From Dasania sp051277005 (GTDB lineage: Bacteria; Pseudomonadota; Gammaproteobacteria; Pseudomonadales; Dasaniaceae): DNA of 9,756 bases. Numbering within the stretch: position 1 is the first letter of the stretch; each line of letters begins with the position of its first letter. Position numbers and translations under genes: made by a program. The notes under the pieces were generated by a model that saw nothing but the letters and a program-made list of their open reading frames with translations, had not been told where the DNA came from and ran no database searches. Location: the NCBI GenBank assembly GCA_051277005.1, contig JBNMPS010000109.1, positions 1 to 9,756 on the forward strand, written 5' to 3'. Of the stretch, positions 1 through 7,156 are shown piece by piece.

Positions 1-1
1 C

Positions 2-2011
2 CTTAACTAAGGCATATTCTAAACGCTTGTTAACTTCAAGCTCACGCCAGGTTAAATCTTGTTCTTGGTTTTTGCTACCTTTACCGGCAAATTCAGCGGC
101 AAGGTCTAACATACGTTCAGTGCCGTCTTCGCGACGATTTAAAACAATGTCTTCTACGCCTTCGCGAAGTTTTTCTGGAATGTCTGCATAAATAGCGAGT
201 TGGCCAGCGTTAACTATACCCATGCTCAAGCCATTGTTGATGGCGTGATACAAAAATACCGCGTGGATCGTTTCGCGCACGGCATCATTACCACGGAATG
301 AAAAGCTAACGTTACTCACGCCGCCAGATATTTTAGCGTGTGGTAAATTCTCACGAATATATTGGCAGGCTTCAATAAAGTCGACGCCGTAATTGTTGTG
401 CTCTTCTATACCCGTTGCAATGGCAAAAATATTGGGGTCAAAAATAATATCTTGAGGAGGAAAACCCAGTTCATCTACAAGAATGTCATAGCTGCGCTTA
501 CAGATATCATTTTTTCGCGTTACCGTATCGGCTTGGCCATCTTCATCAAAGGCCATCACTACAACGGCCGCGCCGTAACGCATGCAGAGTTTGGCTTTTG
601 CGATGAACTCGTCTTTGCCTTCTTTAAGGCTAATAGAGTTAACGACGGACTTACCTTGGATGCATTTTAAACCCGCCTCCATGATTTCCCATTTGGATGA
701 GTCAACCATGATGGGCACGCGTGAAATCTCAGGTTCAGAGGCAATAAGATTTAAGAAGCGCACCATTGCAGCTTCTGAATCTAGCATGCCTTCATCCATG
801 TTGATGTCGATAATTTGCGCGCCGTTTTGTACTTGTTGCAAGGCGACTTCAAGCGCGGTGTCGTAATCCTCTTCGAGAATTAAGCGCTTAAACCTGGCAG
901 AGCCAGTGATGTTGCAGCGCTCACCGACATTAACAAACAGTGAGTTCTCATCGATGATAAAGGGTTCTAAACCACTTAGGCGGCAGGCCGGTTTAATATT
1001 TGGAATCGTTCTTGGCTTTAAGTCAGCTACCGCATTCACGATGGCACGGATGTGATCCGGTGAGGTACCACAGCAGCCCCCCACAATATTTAAAAAGCCG
1101 CTTTCGGCGAACTCTTTAATAATTTCGGCCATCTCTTCAGCGGTTTGGTCGTATTCGCCAAATTCATTCGGTAAGCCGGCATTGGGGTGCGCTGAAACAT
1201 AGGTGTCGGCGCAATTGGTTAATGCTTGTACATAGGGGCGTAACTCTTGTGAACCCAGTGCGCAGTTTAAACCTATGCTGATGGGCTTGGCATGAGCCAC
1301 GGAATACCAGAATGCTTCGGTTGTTTGTCCAGAAAGTGTGCGGCCACTGGCATCGGTGATAGTGCCAGAGATCATAATGGGTAGTTCAATGCCGATTTCT
1401 TCAAATACGCCTTGAGTGGCAAATATGGCGGCTTTGGCGTTGAGTGTATCAAAGCTGGTTTCGATAAGGATTATGTCAGAGCCGCCCTCAATGAGGCCTT
1501 TAACCGACTTGCTGTAGTCTTCAACGAGTATATCGAAGGTAACATTACGGTAACCGGGGTCATTAACATCAGGGGATAGGGTGCAAGTACGGCTTGTAGG
1601 GCCAACTACGCCTGCAACAAAGCGGGGTTTTTCGGGTGTTTTGGCGGTCATGGCGTCAGCCGCCTCACGAGCAACGCTGGCACCGGCCAGGTTTATCTCA
1701 TAGGCAATAGACTGCATGTCGTAGTCAGATTGCGACACCTCGGTAGCATTGAAGGTGTTAGTCTCCAGAATGTCGGCGCCAGCCTCGAGATAGGCGGTGT
1801 GGATATCGCGAATAATGTGTGGCTGAGTGAGTGCGAGCAGGTCGTTATTGCCTTTGATATCAGTGTGAAAATCACTGAAACGCTCACCGCGATAGTCAGC
1901 TTCTTCAAGCTTGTATGACTGAATCATTGTGCCCATAGCACCATCGAGAATCAAAATACGTTCTTGTAAGGCTTTGTGCAGAGCGGTAATGCGGGCACTT
2001 CTGTCAGTCAT
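2..2011 (-). CDS. metH: Methionine synthase, cobalamin-dependent (5' part, runs off left edge)
   Basis: Cytoplasmic enzyme that moves the methyl group of 5-methyltetrahydrofolate through cobalamin to homocysteine, making methionine. The visible 670 codons are uninterrupted and track E. coli MetH (about 1,227 residues) almost colinearly with an offset of three. Residues 1 to about 340 are the homocysteine-binding barrel: ILDGAMGTMIQSYKL near the N-terminus, and the three zinc-binding cysteines Cys250 (GLNCALG) and Cys313-Cys314 (VGGCCGT). Residues from about 355 to 630 are the folate-binding barrel, with NVGERCNITGS, INMDEGMLD, DPNIFAIATG and SGGVSNVSFSFRGND. The reading ends at RLEYALVK, where the helical cap begins, so the B12-binding and reactivation domains lie beyond the window. 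The ATG at 2011 fits the family N-terminus, with only a weak CGGA as ribosome site. It is divergent from nfuA. Identification is firm. I see no cobalamin riboswitch in the short upstream region. Confidence 0.96.
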   Translation of the reverse strand, partial: MTDRSARITALHKALQERILILDGAMGTMIQSYKLEEADYRGERFSDFHTDIKGNNDLLALTQPHIIRDIHTAYLEAGADILETNTFNATEVSQSDYDMQSIAYEINLAGASVAREAADAMTAKTPEKPRFVAGVVGPTSRTCTLSPDVNDPGYRNVTFDILVEDYSKSVKGLIEGGSDIILIETSFDTLNAKAAIFATQGVFEEIGIELPIMISGTITDASGRTLSGQTTEAFWYSVAHAKPISIGLNCALGSQELRPYVQALTNCADTYVSAHPNAGLPNEFGEYDQTAEEMAEIIKEFAESGFLNIVGGCCGTSPDHIRAIVNAVADLKPRTIPNIKPACRLSGLEPFIIDENSLFVNVGERCNITGSARFKRLILEEDYDTALEVALQQVQNGAQIIDINMDEGMLDSEAAMVRFLNLIASEPEISRVPIMVDSSKWEIMEAGLKCIQGKSVVNSISLKEGKDEFIAKAKLCMRYGAAVVVMAFDEDGQADTVTRKNDICKRSYDILVDELGFPPQDIIFDPNIFAIATGIEEHNNYGVDFIEACQYIRENLPHAKISGGVSNVSFSFRGNDAVRETIHAVFLYHAINNGLSMGIVNAGQLAIYADIPEKLREGVEDIVLNRREDGTERMLDLAAEFAGKGSKNQEQDLTWRELEVNKRLEYALVK

Positions 2012-2179
2012 AATCGGTCCGAAAATAGTGTTTAATATCTGCCCTGGCAATAGTTGACTATAGCGGTAGGGCTTTGACTTGTGGTAAATTGGCGGATTGT
2101 AACAAATTGATGCCTTGCTGCGCGGAAAAAGCGTGAAAAAAGGTCATATATTACGCCCCGTAATTATTGGGGTTTTAGC
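2012..2179. promoter_or_regulatory. Divergent metH / nfuA promoter region
   Basis: This 168-base spacer must carry promoters for both genes. For nfuA the best match I see is TTGACT at 2074-2079, an 18-base gap, then TGTAAC at 2098-2103; an AT-rich TATATT at 2147-2152 is another possible -10. For metH no convincing -35/-10 pair stands out. A TGAA-N5-GTCA element at 2134-2146 is one base away from the MetR consensus TGAA-N5-TTCA. The region is too short and too unstructured for a cobalamin riboswitch. All of these calls are by eye and weak; only the divergent arrangement is certain. Confidence 0.35.
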
Positions 2180-2821
2180 ATGAGGTTGCTGTTTTCCATG
2201 TCGGATCAAAATCCAGAGTTAAAAATCACTATTACTGAGCCTGCCCAAGAGTACTTGGCTGAGCTGTTGGCCGGTCAAGATGAGGATGTTAATGGCATCC
2301 GTTTATTTATTAATCAGCCGGGTACGCCCAAAGCTGAAACCTGCATTGCCTATTGCCGCGAAGATGATGAGCAAGACGATGATGTAATCGTTGAATATAG
2401 TAATCTAACGGCTAGATTTGAAACGCGCAGCCTTCCTTTTTTGGAAGATGCCTTTGTTGATTATGCAAAGGATCGAATGGGAGGCCAGCTAACGATTAAG
2501 GCGCCTAATGCCAAATTGCCCAAGGTCAGCGAAAATAGCCCCATAGAAGATCAAATAAATTACGTGTTACATAATGAAGTGAACCCTTCGTTAGCGGCCC
2601 ACGGTGGTGAGGTCTCTTTAGTTGAAGTAGCTGAAGAGGGCGATGAGGGCGAAAATAAGATCGCTATATTGCGTTTTGGCGGTGGTTGCCAAGGTTGCGG
2701 CATGGTCGACATGACACTAAAAGATGGAGTTGAAAAATCCTTACTGACTCAGGTTACTGGTTTAAGTGCGGTTAGAGATGTAACTGATCACACGGATACC
2801 TCTCAAGCCTATTTTAAATAG
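2180..2821 (+). CDS. nfuA: Fe-S biogenesis protein NfuA
   Basis: Cytoplasmic carrier that accepts a [4Fe-4S] cluster and hands it to client apoproteins, important under oxidative stress or iron limitation. The N-terminal half (about residues 14-112) is the degenerate A-type carrier domain, with RLFINQPGTPKAETCIAYC and GGQLTIKAPNAK. An acidic stretch (residues 61-68) sits between its strands. The C-terminal Nfu domain (about 120-205) has the cluster-binding pair Cys170-x2-Cys173 in FGGGCQGCGMVD, and ends in VRDVTDHTDTSQAYFK, very like Pseudomonas NfuA. At 213 residues it is longer than E. coli NfuA (191), mostly at the N-terminus. Two in-frame starts compete: ATG 2180, with GGGG at 2169-2172 seven bases upstream, and ATG 2198 (207 residues), which removes the unusual MRLLFS prefix but has its AGG 12 bases away. 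Family alignment slightly favours 2198; spacing favours 2180. It is followed directly by a terminator, so it is probably transcribed alone. Confidence 0.96.
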   Translation: MRLLFSMSDQNPELKITITEPAQEYLAELLAGQDEDVNGIRLFINQPGTPKAETCIAYCREDDEQDDDVIVEYSNLTARFETRSLPFLEDAFVDYAKDRMGGQLTIKAPNAKLPKVSENSPIEDQINYVLHNEVNPSLAAHGGEVSLVEVAEEGDEGENKIAILRFGGGCQGCGMVDMTLKDGVEKSLLTQVTGLSAVRDVTDHTDTSQAYFK

Positions 2822-2838
2822 TCTCTGTTTTAACGTTT

Positions 2839-2871
2839 AAAAAAATACCGCAACGAGTGCGGTATTTTTTT
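2839..2871. terminator. Two-way intrinsic terminator between nfuA and aroF
   Basis: ATACCGCA at 2845-2852 pairs perfectly with TGCGGTAT at 2858-2865 around a five-base loop. The stem is flanked by seven A on the left (2839-2845) and seven T on the right (2865-2871), so it ends in a U-run when read on either strand. It starts 17 bases after the nfuA stop and lies about 170 bases beyond the aroF stop. It therefore fits as the nfuA terminator and as a distal terminator for the converging aroF transcript. Confidence 0.9.
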
Positions 2872-2937
2872 GCCTGAGTTTTAGTAACTACTCAGCTCAC
2901 AGCCAAAACCGCGCTGAACCGCGTTAAAAAATGATTA

Positions 2938-2951
2938 TTTACACCTGTAAA
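2938..2951. repeat. Short dyad TTTACA-cc-TGTAAA
   Basis: A 6-base inverted repeat with a 2-base centre. The half-sites resemble those of a TyrR box, but their order is inverted and the spacing is wrong. The site is also downstream of aroF, not in its promoter, so I do not call it a TyrR site. It may be chance in AT-rich DNA. Confidence 0.4.
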
Positions 2952-2969
2952 CTCACATTTTTTGCCTTG

Positions 2970-3017
2970 CTCAGCACAATTTTGACTGCAATCTGAACAG
3001 TTACGGACAGTGCTGAG
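2970..3017. repeat. Inverted repeat with nested inner hairpin, aroF 3' region
   Basis: CTCAGCAC (2970-2977) pairs perfectly with GTGCTGAG (3010-3017). Inside the 32-base loop, ACTG (2985-2988) pairs with CAGT (2998-3001). The outer stem ends 28 bases after the aroF stop on the minus strand. Neither strand has a U-run directly after it (minus strand reads caaggcAAAAAA), so it is not a standard terminator. It could stabilise the 3' end of the aroF message. Confidence 0.5.
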
Positions 3018-3044
3018 TTGTTACGAGTTTTATTGCTGTAGAGG

Positions 3045-4115
3045 TTAGCGTCTACCGGGCAATGTCTCTTTAAGCTTTTCATGCATGGCTAATAATGCTG
3101 ATTCAGTGGTTTCCCAGCTGATGCACCCATCGGTTACCGATACGCCGTAGGCAAGCTGGCTTAAGTCTTCTGGGATATTTTGGTTACCCTCATTGATGTT
3201 ACTTTCAATCATTAAGCCAACAATAGAGTTATTGCCTTGTAATATTTGGTTAGCAACATTGTCCATCACCAACGGCTGGTTTGAAGGGTCTTTATTTGAA
3301 TTGGCATGCGAGCAGTCCACCATAATATTATTGGCAATGCCGGCTTTTTCCAGTTCGCTTTCACAGATGGCAATATGAACGGGGTCATAGTTAGGGCCGT
3401 TAGAACCGCCGCGCAATACCATGTGAGCGTAACCATTGCCTTTTGTTTTAATAACGGCAACTTGACCTTCACCGTTGATACCTAAAAAGCGGTGTGGATT
3501 TGCAGCTGACTTGATGGCATTTTTGGCCACTTCTAAGCCACCATCGGTACCATTTTTAAAGCCAACAGCTGAAGATAAACCGCTAGCCATCTCGCGGTGA
3601 GTTTGTGACTCAGTAGTGCGAGCGCCAATGGCAGACCAAGAGATGCAGTCTTGTATATATTGTGGTGAAATTGGGTCGAGAGCTTCGGTTGAAGTCGGTA
3701 GGCCCACTTCAATGATATCTAACAGCAATTTACGGGCAGTGTGTAAGCCTTCTTGAATTTTAAAGGTGTCGTTAAGGTGAGGGTCATTAATAAGACCTTT
3801 CCAGCCGACAGTGGTTCGTGGTTTTTCAAAATAGACGCGCATTACGATATAAAGCGTATCAGATACTTTGGCGGCTAGTTCTTTTAAGCGCTTGGCATAA
3901 TCAATAGCCGCTTCTACATCATGAATCGAGCAGGGGCCAATCACTACAAAGAGTCGCTGGTCTTTACCATCAAGAATATTACGGATGACTTCGCGGCTTT
4001 CTGCAACCGTATTGCTGGCGGCCTCAGACATTGGGATTTCAGATTTAAGTTGCTCAGGGGTGATGAGTACTTCTTGTGAGTCAACGTTTAGGTTATCTAC
4101 GGCCTGGGTGCTCAT
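3045..4115 (-). CDS. aroF: 3-deoxy-7-phosphoheptulonate (DAHP) synthase, class I, AroF type
   Basis: Cytoplasmic enzyme that condenses phosphoenolpyruvate and erythrose 4-phosphate to DAHP, the committed entry to the shikimate pathway. Its 356 residues equal the length of E. coli AroF, and it aligns without gaps at the N-terminus (VLITPEQLK). Visible landmarks: GPCSIHD with metal ligand Cys62, RTTVGWKGLINDPHL (100-114), IGARTTESQTHREMASG (163-179), GFKNGTDG (185-192), and ligands His270 (DCSHANSN), Glu304 (MIESNINEGNQ) and Asp329 (VTDGCISW). Positions tied to tyrosine inhibition in E. coli AroF (Asn8, Pro148, Gln152) are all kept, so a tyrosine-sensitive isozyme is likely; this is inference, and AroG or AroH type is less likely. 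A good ribosome site, CAGGA (complement of 4123-4127), lies seven bases before the ATG. It is transcribed alone, towards nfuA and divergently from the nuclease-helicase operon. No TyrR box was found upstream. Confidence 0.96.
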   Translation of the reverse strand: MSTQAVDNLNVDSQEVLITPEQLKSEIPMSEAASNTVAESREVIRNILDGKDQRLFVVIGPCSIHDVEAAIDYAKRLKELAAKVSDTLYIVMRVYFEKPRTTVGWKGLINDPHLNDTFKIQEGLHTARKLLLDIIEVGLPTSTEALDPISPQYIQDCISWSAIGARTTESQTHREMASGLSSAVGFKNGTDGGLEVAKNAIKSAANPHRFLGINGEGQVAVIKTKGNGYAHMVLRGGSNGPNYDPVHIAICESELEKAGIANNIMVDCSHANSNKDPSNQPLVMDNVANQILQGNNSIVGLMIESNINEGNQNIPEDLSQLAYGVSVTDGCISWETTESALLAMHEKLKETLPGRR

Positions 4116-4375
4116 TATTCTATCCTGCTGATGTGCTTTATTTTTTCTACCGGGTTATGACAACTTGAGTATGAGGGGCTGTCACGACCAGATTTCATGA
4201 TCAAGCATTGTAGCTGAATTTTTTATTAAAGGGTTGTCGTGGCCAAGCGATATGTCATTTATTTGGGAGATATAGGACAATTTTGTCTGATTTTGCTTTG
4301 TAACATTTCTTGCCAAGCTAGCAAAGGGTAGAATACGGCTATAAAAATGCCTAAAACCTTTGATAAAACGACTCT
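4116..4375. promoter_or_regulatory. Divergent aroF / addB-like promoter region
   Basis: This 260-base spacer separates two divergent genes. For aroF the best -10 is TACAAT (complement of 4207-4212), without a good -35. For the plus-strand operon the best -10 is TAGAAT at 4329-4334; TTGCCA at 4310-4315 is too close (13 bases) to be a standard -35. The motif GACAA and its complement recur: GACAAC 4159-4164, GTTGTC 4233-4238, and a dyad GACAA-tt-TTGTC at 4276-4287. I found no SOS box (CTGT-N8-ACAG) and no TyrR box. Promoter positions are tentative. Confidence 0.35.
4276..4287. repeat. Dyad GACAA-tt-TTGTC, possible operator
   Basis: A perfect 5-base inverted repeat around TT, 100 bases before the start of the addB-like gene and about 40 bases before its likely -10. 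Its half-site recurs twice elsewhere in the same spacer. This is the only regulatory-looking dyad near that promoter; the regulator, if any, is unknown. Confidence 0.3.
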
Positions 4376-7156
4376 ATGCCTCAATTGATCTCCTTATTTA
4401 ATGTTCAGCCATTGGCGGCGGAACTGGCAAAGCAAACACTTTGTTTAACACCTAACCAGCGCTTAGCGAGTCGGATTGTTAATGCCTACGCCATTTACTG
4501 TCATCAGCACGGCCACACGGTTGTTGCTGCTCCAAGGGTAAGCTCTTTTAATCAGTGGTTGGATAACTGTTGGGAACAATTGGTGATGATGGCTTACCCT
4601 CAGGCCATTATTAAGCAACTATTAACCGCCAATGAGCAGCGTTTGATTATTGAAAGAATCATTATGGCGTCAGAGGTGGGTGGCTTGTTGCTGAGACCAT
4701 CAGCAACGGTACAGCATGTTGTGAAAGCGATAGAGAATTTATCGCAATGGATGTTGGACATCAATGAGATATCAATTTCTTCGCAATTTAATACGGACGA
4801 TAGTCTTTGTTTATTGCAGTGGCTGCGTGACTTCGAAAGTCACTGTGACATAAATGGCTATATATCGCCCTCTCATAAATCGCAACTCATATTGCAGGCT
4901 TTTAAAGAAGGGGTGCTGGTAACGGAGCCTTGTATTATTACAACCGCTTTCGAGACATTAACGCCATTACAGCAACACATTTTAGAGGCTGCCGCTGATG
5001 TTGTTAAGCAAGAAGAGGTTGTTCATGCAGCAAAGGCCACGCAAAAAACTATTGCCTGTATTAATCATGAACAAGAAATAACCGTGGCTGCGCTTTGGGC
5101 AAAGCAGCAATTAAAAAATGCGATTGATAGCCAAAAAATGCCAACAATAGCCATTGTTATTCCTGATCTAAATCAAAATAAAGAAAAAGTACAAAGGATA
5201 TTTGAAGAGATATTTATGCCTGATCTTCAAATGCCTGATGTGGCCAGGGTCAGCTTGCCTTTTAATATCTCGGCAGGTGGTGCGCTCATCGAACAGCCGA
5301 TTATCGCGAGTGCTATAAAGTTATTAGAATTAAATGCTCGATCAATCAATTGTGATGAGTTAGTTGAATTATTACACAGCCCATTTCTCTGTTTCAGTGA
5401 TGAAGATTTATCTTTTATAAGCAAATTGATTGGCTGGGTTAAGCGAGAAAGAACCACCCGTATCAATATTGCAAGACTAAGGCAGCTCACCAGCAAACTC
5501 ATTGAGAAAAAGACAGACGATGAAGAGGCTTCGAATTGCTGCTTTGCTGATGCATTGATGGCACAAAATACGCTGTCAACGCGGTTCGGTTTGTCAAAAT
5601 CGATTTCAATTCAGCAATGGGTTGATTTCTTCTACGAAACTTTCGAACTCTATCAATGGCCGGGAATACGCAACCCCGATAGCCAAGAGTATCAAGCCTT
5701 AAAACAATTCCAGCAAATCACGCTCCAGTTTGCACAGTCAGACGTTGTTATGGGTAAAATCAACTTTAATGAAGCGTTACAGCAATATAAACAGTTGTTA
5801 AGCAACGCAGTATTTCAGCCTCAAACGATTGAGTCGCCATTGCAGATTTTAGGCCTACTTGAAGCGTCCGGTTTGCACTTTGATCAGTTGTGGTTGATGG
5901 GAATGTCGTCTAAGCAGTGGCCAGCATCACCCAACCCCAACCCGTTGTTGCCCGTTGCCATGCAAAAAAAATTCAATATGCCACATTCAACGGCGAGTAG
6001 AGAGCTTTCATTAGCGCAGCATTTATCAAATCGTTTTTGTCACAGTGCGCAACACGTTTACGTAAGCTTTTCTCAGGTGATAGACGATAATCCTTGCTCA
6101 ATTAGTCCTTTGTTTAATGACATGGAGCAACTTTCACCTGAGCAAGTTTTGAATAAAACGGTCGACTCGTTATTGCCGCAACATGAAATATACCGTCGTT
6201 ATCAAGTGGCCAATGGATTGGAAGATTTTGAGTGGGGTGATGCTCCGCCGCTAACGGAAGCTGAGAGCATCAAAGGCGGGACGAGTCTTTTTGCTAATCA
6301 ATCCCTTTGTCCCTTTAAAGCCTTTGCGACTCATCGCCTATCGATAAAGGCCTTTGAAAAACCAGTGGTTGGTATTGATAAGTCCGCTAAAGGTAATTTA
6401 TTACATCGCTCGCTCGAATTAATATGGAAGCAGATAACAAACTTAAATGAGTTACGAGCATTAACCGATGACGAACAAACTAAGCTTTGCACCGATTATG
6501 CAGAGTTTTCATTGAATGAATATAGCCATAAATTAAGTGAGCCGTTGGGCATTAGGCTTCATAAAATTGAATCACAGCGTCTGGCCTCATTACTTTTTGC
6601 TTGGTTAAACGTGGAGCGTGAGCGGGCAGACTTTACGGTGGTGTCTCGTGAAGAGCGAAAAATATTTCGTTTTGCGCAATTAGAACTGATTGGCCGCGTT
6701 GATAGAGTTGACCAGTTAAGTGATGGTAGCCACGTTGTCATCGATTATAAAACAGGTAAACCCGCGATTAAGTCTTGGTGGGGCGATAGGCCAGAACAGC
6801 CTCAATTACCTTTATATAGCAGTTTGTTAGAGCAGGAGGGTATAGCGGTATCGGCAGTGGCATTTGCGCAAGTTAATATCGAAGCTTGTGTGATTAAAGG
6901 TATCGGTGATGACAATGTTGCTGAAAAAACCTTAAGTTGGAATGCAAAAACACAAAGCCAAGCGGGCGTGCAATCGTGGGCGCATTTAAAAGAGCATTGG
7001 CAGCAAGTTTTAAGTAGTTTGGCTAATGATTTTATTGCGGGTAAATCTGCGGTAGACCCTAAAAGTGTATTGGCTAGTTGCCAGTACTGTGATTTGGCTC
7101 CTGTTTGCAGAGTTAACCACGAATGTAGCCCAAGCGATATTGAGGTGCAGGGATAA
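4376..7156 (+). CDS. AddB-like PD-(D/E)XK nuclease with Fe-S staple (probable DNA repair protein)
   Basis: Probable nuclease subunit of an AddAB/RexAB-type helicase-nuclease that resects double-strand DNA ends for RecA-dependent repair. It matches the proteobacterial family of roughly 900-residue AddB relatives (TIGR03623 as I recall it). Residues 1-600 look like an inactivated UvrD-like helicase fold: the N-terminus reads CLTPNQRLASRI with no GxGKT, and QILGLLEASGLHFD (490-503) sits where motif V would be. The C-terminal nuclease has GNLLH (His677), GRVDRVD (Asp776), VIDYKTG (Asp790, Lys792) and QLPLY (Gln810, Tyr814). Cys645 (CPFKAF) plus Cys902-x2-Cys905-x5-Cys911 reproduce the AddB Fe-S cluster spacing. 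At 926 residues it is shorter than Bacillus AddB (about 1,160). An in-frame TAA at 4364 makes ATG 4376 the first possible start; it has no clear Shine-Dalgarno sequence. Its stop overlaps the next gene's start (TAATG). The overall family is firm; the exact subunit role is inferred. Confidence 0.9.
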   Translation: MPQLISLFNVQPLAAELAKQTLCLTPNQRLASRIVNAYAIYCHQHGHTVVAAPRVSSFNQWLDNCWEQLVMMAYPQAIIKQLLTANEQRLIIERIIMASEVGGLLLRPSATVQHVVKAIENLSQWMLDINEISISSQFNTDDSLCLLQWLRDFESHCDINGYISPSHKSQLILQAFKEGVLVTEPCIITTAFETLTPLQQHILEAAADVVKQEEVVHAAKATQKTIACINHEQEITVAALWAKQQLKNAIDSQKMPTIAIVIPDLNQNKEKVQRIFEEIFMPDLQMPDVARVSLPFNISAGGALIEQPIIASAIKLLELNARSINCDELVELLHSPFLCFSDEDLSFISKLIGWVKRERTTRINIARLRQLTSKLIEKKTDDEEASNCCFADALMAQNTLSTRFGLSKSISIQQWVDFFYETFELYQWPGIRNPDSQEYQALKQFQQITLQFAQSDVVMGKINFNEALQQYKQLLSNAVFQPQTIESPLQILGLLEASGLHFDQLWLMGMSSKQWPASPNPNPLLPVAMQKKFNMPHSTASRELSLAQHLSNRFCHSAQHVYVSFSQVIDDNPCSISPLFNDMEQLSPEQVLNKTVDSLLPQHEIYRRYQVANGLEDFEWGDAPPLTEAESIKGGTSLFANQSLCPFKAFATHRLSIKAFEKPVVGIDKSAKGNLLHRSLELIWKQITNLNELRALTDDEQTKLCTDYAEFSLNEYSHKLSEPLGIRLHKIESQRLASLLFAWLNVERERADFTVVSREERKIFRFAQLELIGRVDRVDQLSDGSHVVIDYKTGKPAIKSWWGDRPEQPQLPLYSSLLEQEGIAVSAVAFAQVNIEACVIKGIGDDNVAEKTLSWNAKTQSQAGVQSWAHLKEHWQQVLSSLANDFIAGKSAVDPKSVLASCQYCDLAPVCRVNHECSPSDIEVQG
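7142..7147 (+). promoter_or_regulatory. Ribosome binding site of the addA-like gene
   Basis: GAGGTG lies eight bases before ATG 7156, inside the last codons of the upstream gene. It supports the overlapping start and suggests translational coupling of the two subunits. It is much stronger than anything before the first gene of the operon. Confidence 0.7.

Larger units (their letters stand above)
2822..3044. other. Convergent spacer nfuA / aroF with several dyads
   Basis: This 223-base region holds no credible gene. Besides the terminator it carries CTGAGT/ACTCAG arms (2874-2879 with 2890-2895), a direct repeat AACCGCG-ctg-AACCGCG (2908-2924), a TTTACA-cc-TGTAAA dyad (2938-2951) and a longer inverted repeat (2970-3017). 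On the minus strand these would all be in a roughly 170-base 3' untranslated part of the aroF message. No function is known to me. Confidence 0.5.

Noticed and set aside
362..866. Plus-strand open frames of 102 and 94 codons
   Set aside because: They lie wholly antisense to metH, whose reading frame is conserved and continuous; no ribosome sites or recognisable domains.
2156..2176. CCCC-N9-GGGG-TTTT as an intrinsic terminator
   Set aside because: Four-pair stem, long loop and only four T, directly before the nfuA start; too weak for termination.
2012..2179. Cobalamin riboswitch upstream of metH
   Set aside because: The spacer is only 168 bases, shared with nfuA, and shows no B12-box or multi-stem architecture.
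2931..2996. 21-codon hydrophobic open frame starting ATG 2931 (MIIYTCKLTFFALL...)
   Set aside because: It looks like a mini membrane peptide, but there is no Shine-Dalgarno sequence and it sits in the structured convergent spacer; most likely chance.
3193..3472. Short open frames overlapping aroF on both strands
   Set aside because: They are out-of-frame shadows of the DAHP synthase gene with no protein-like composition.
4310..4334. TTGCCA / TAGAAT as a standard sigma-70 promoter for the addB-like gene
   Set aside because: The spacer is 13 bases, too short; only the -10 is kept as tentative.
4116..4375. SOS (LexA) box controlling the repair operon
   Set aside because: No CTGT-N8-ACAG match on either strand; CTGT occurrences lack a correctly spaced ACAG.
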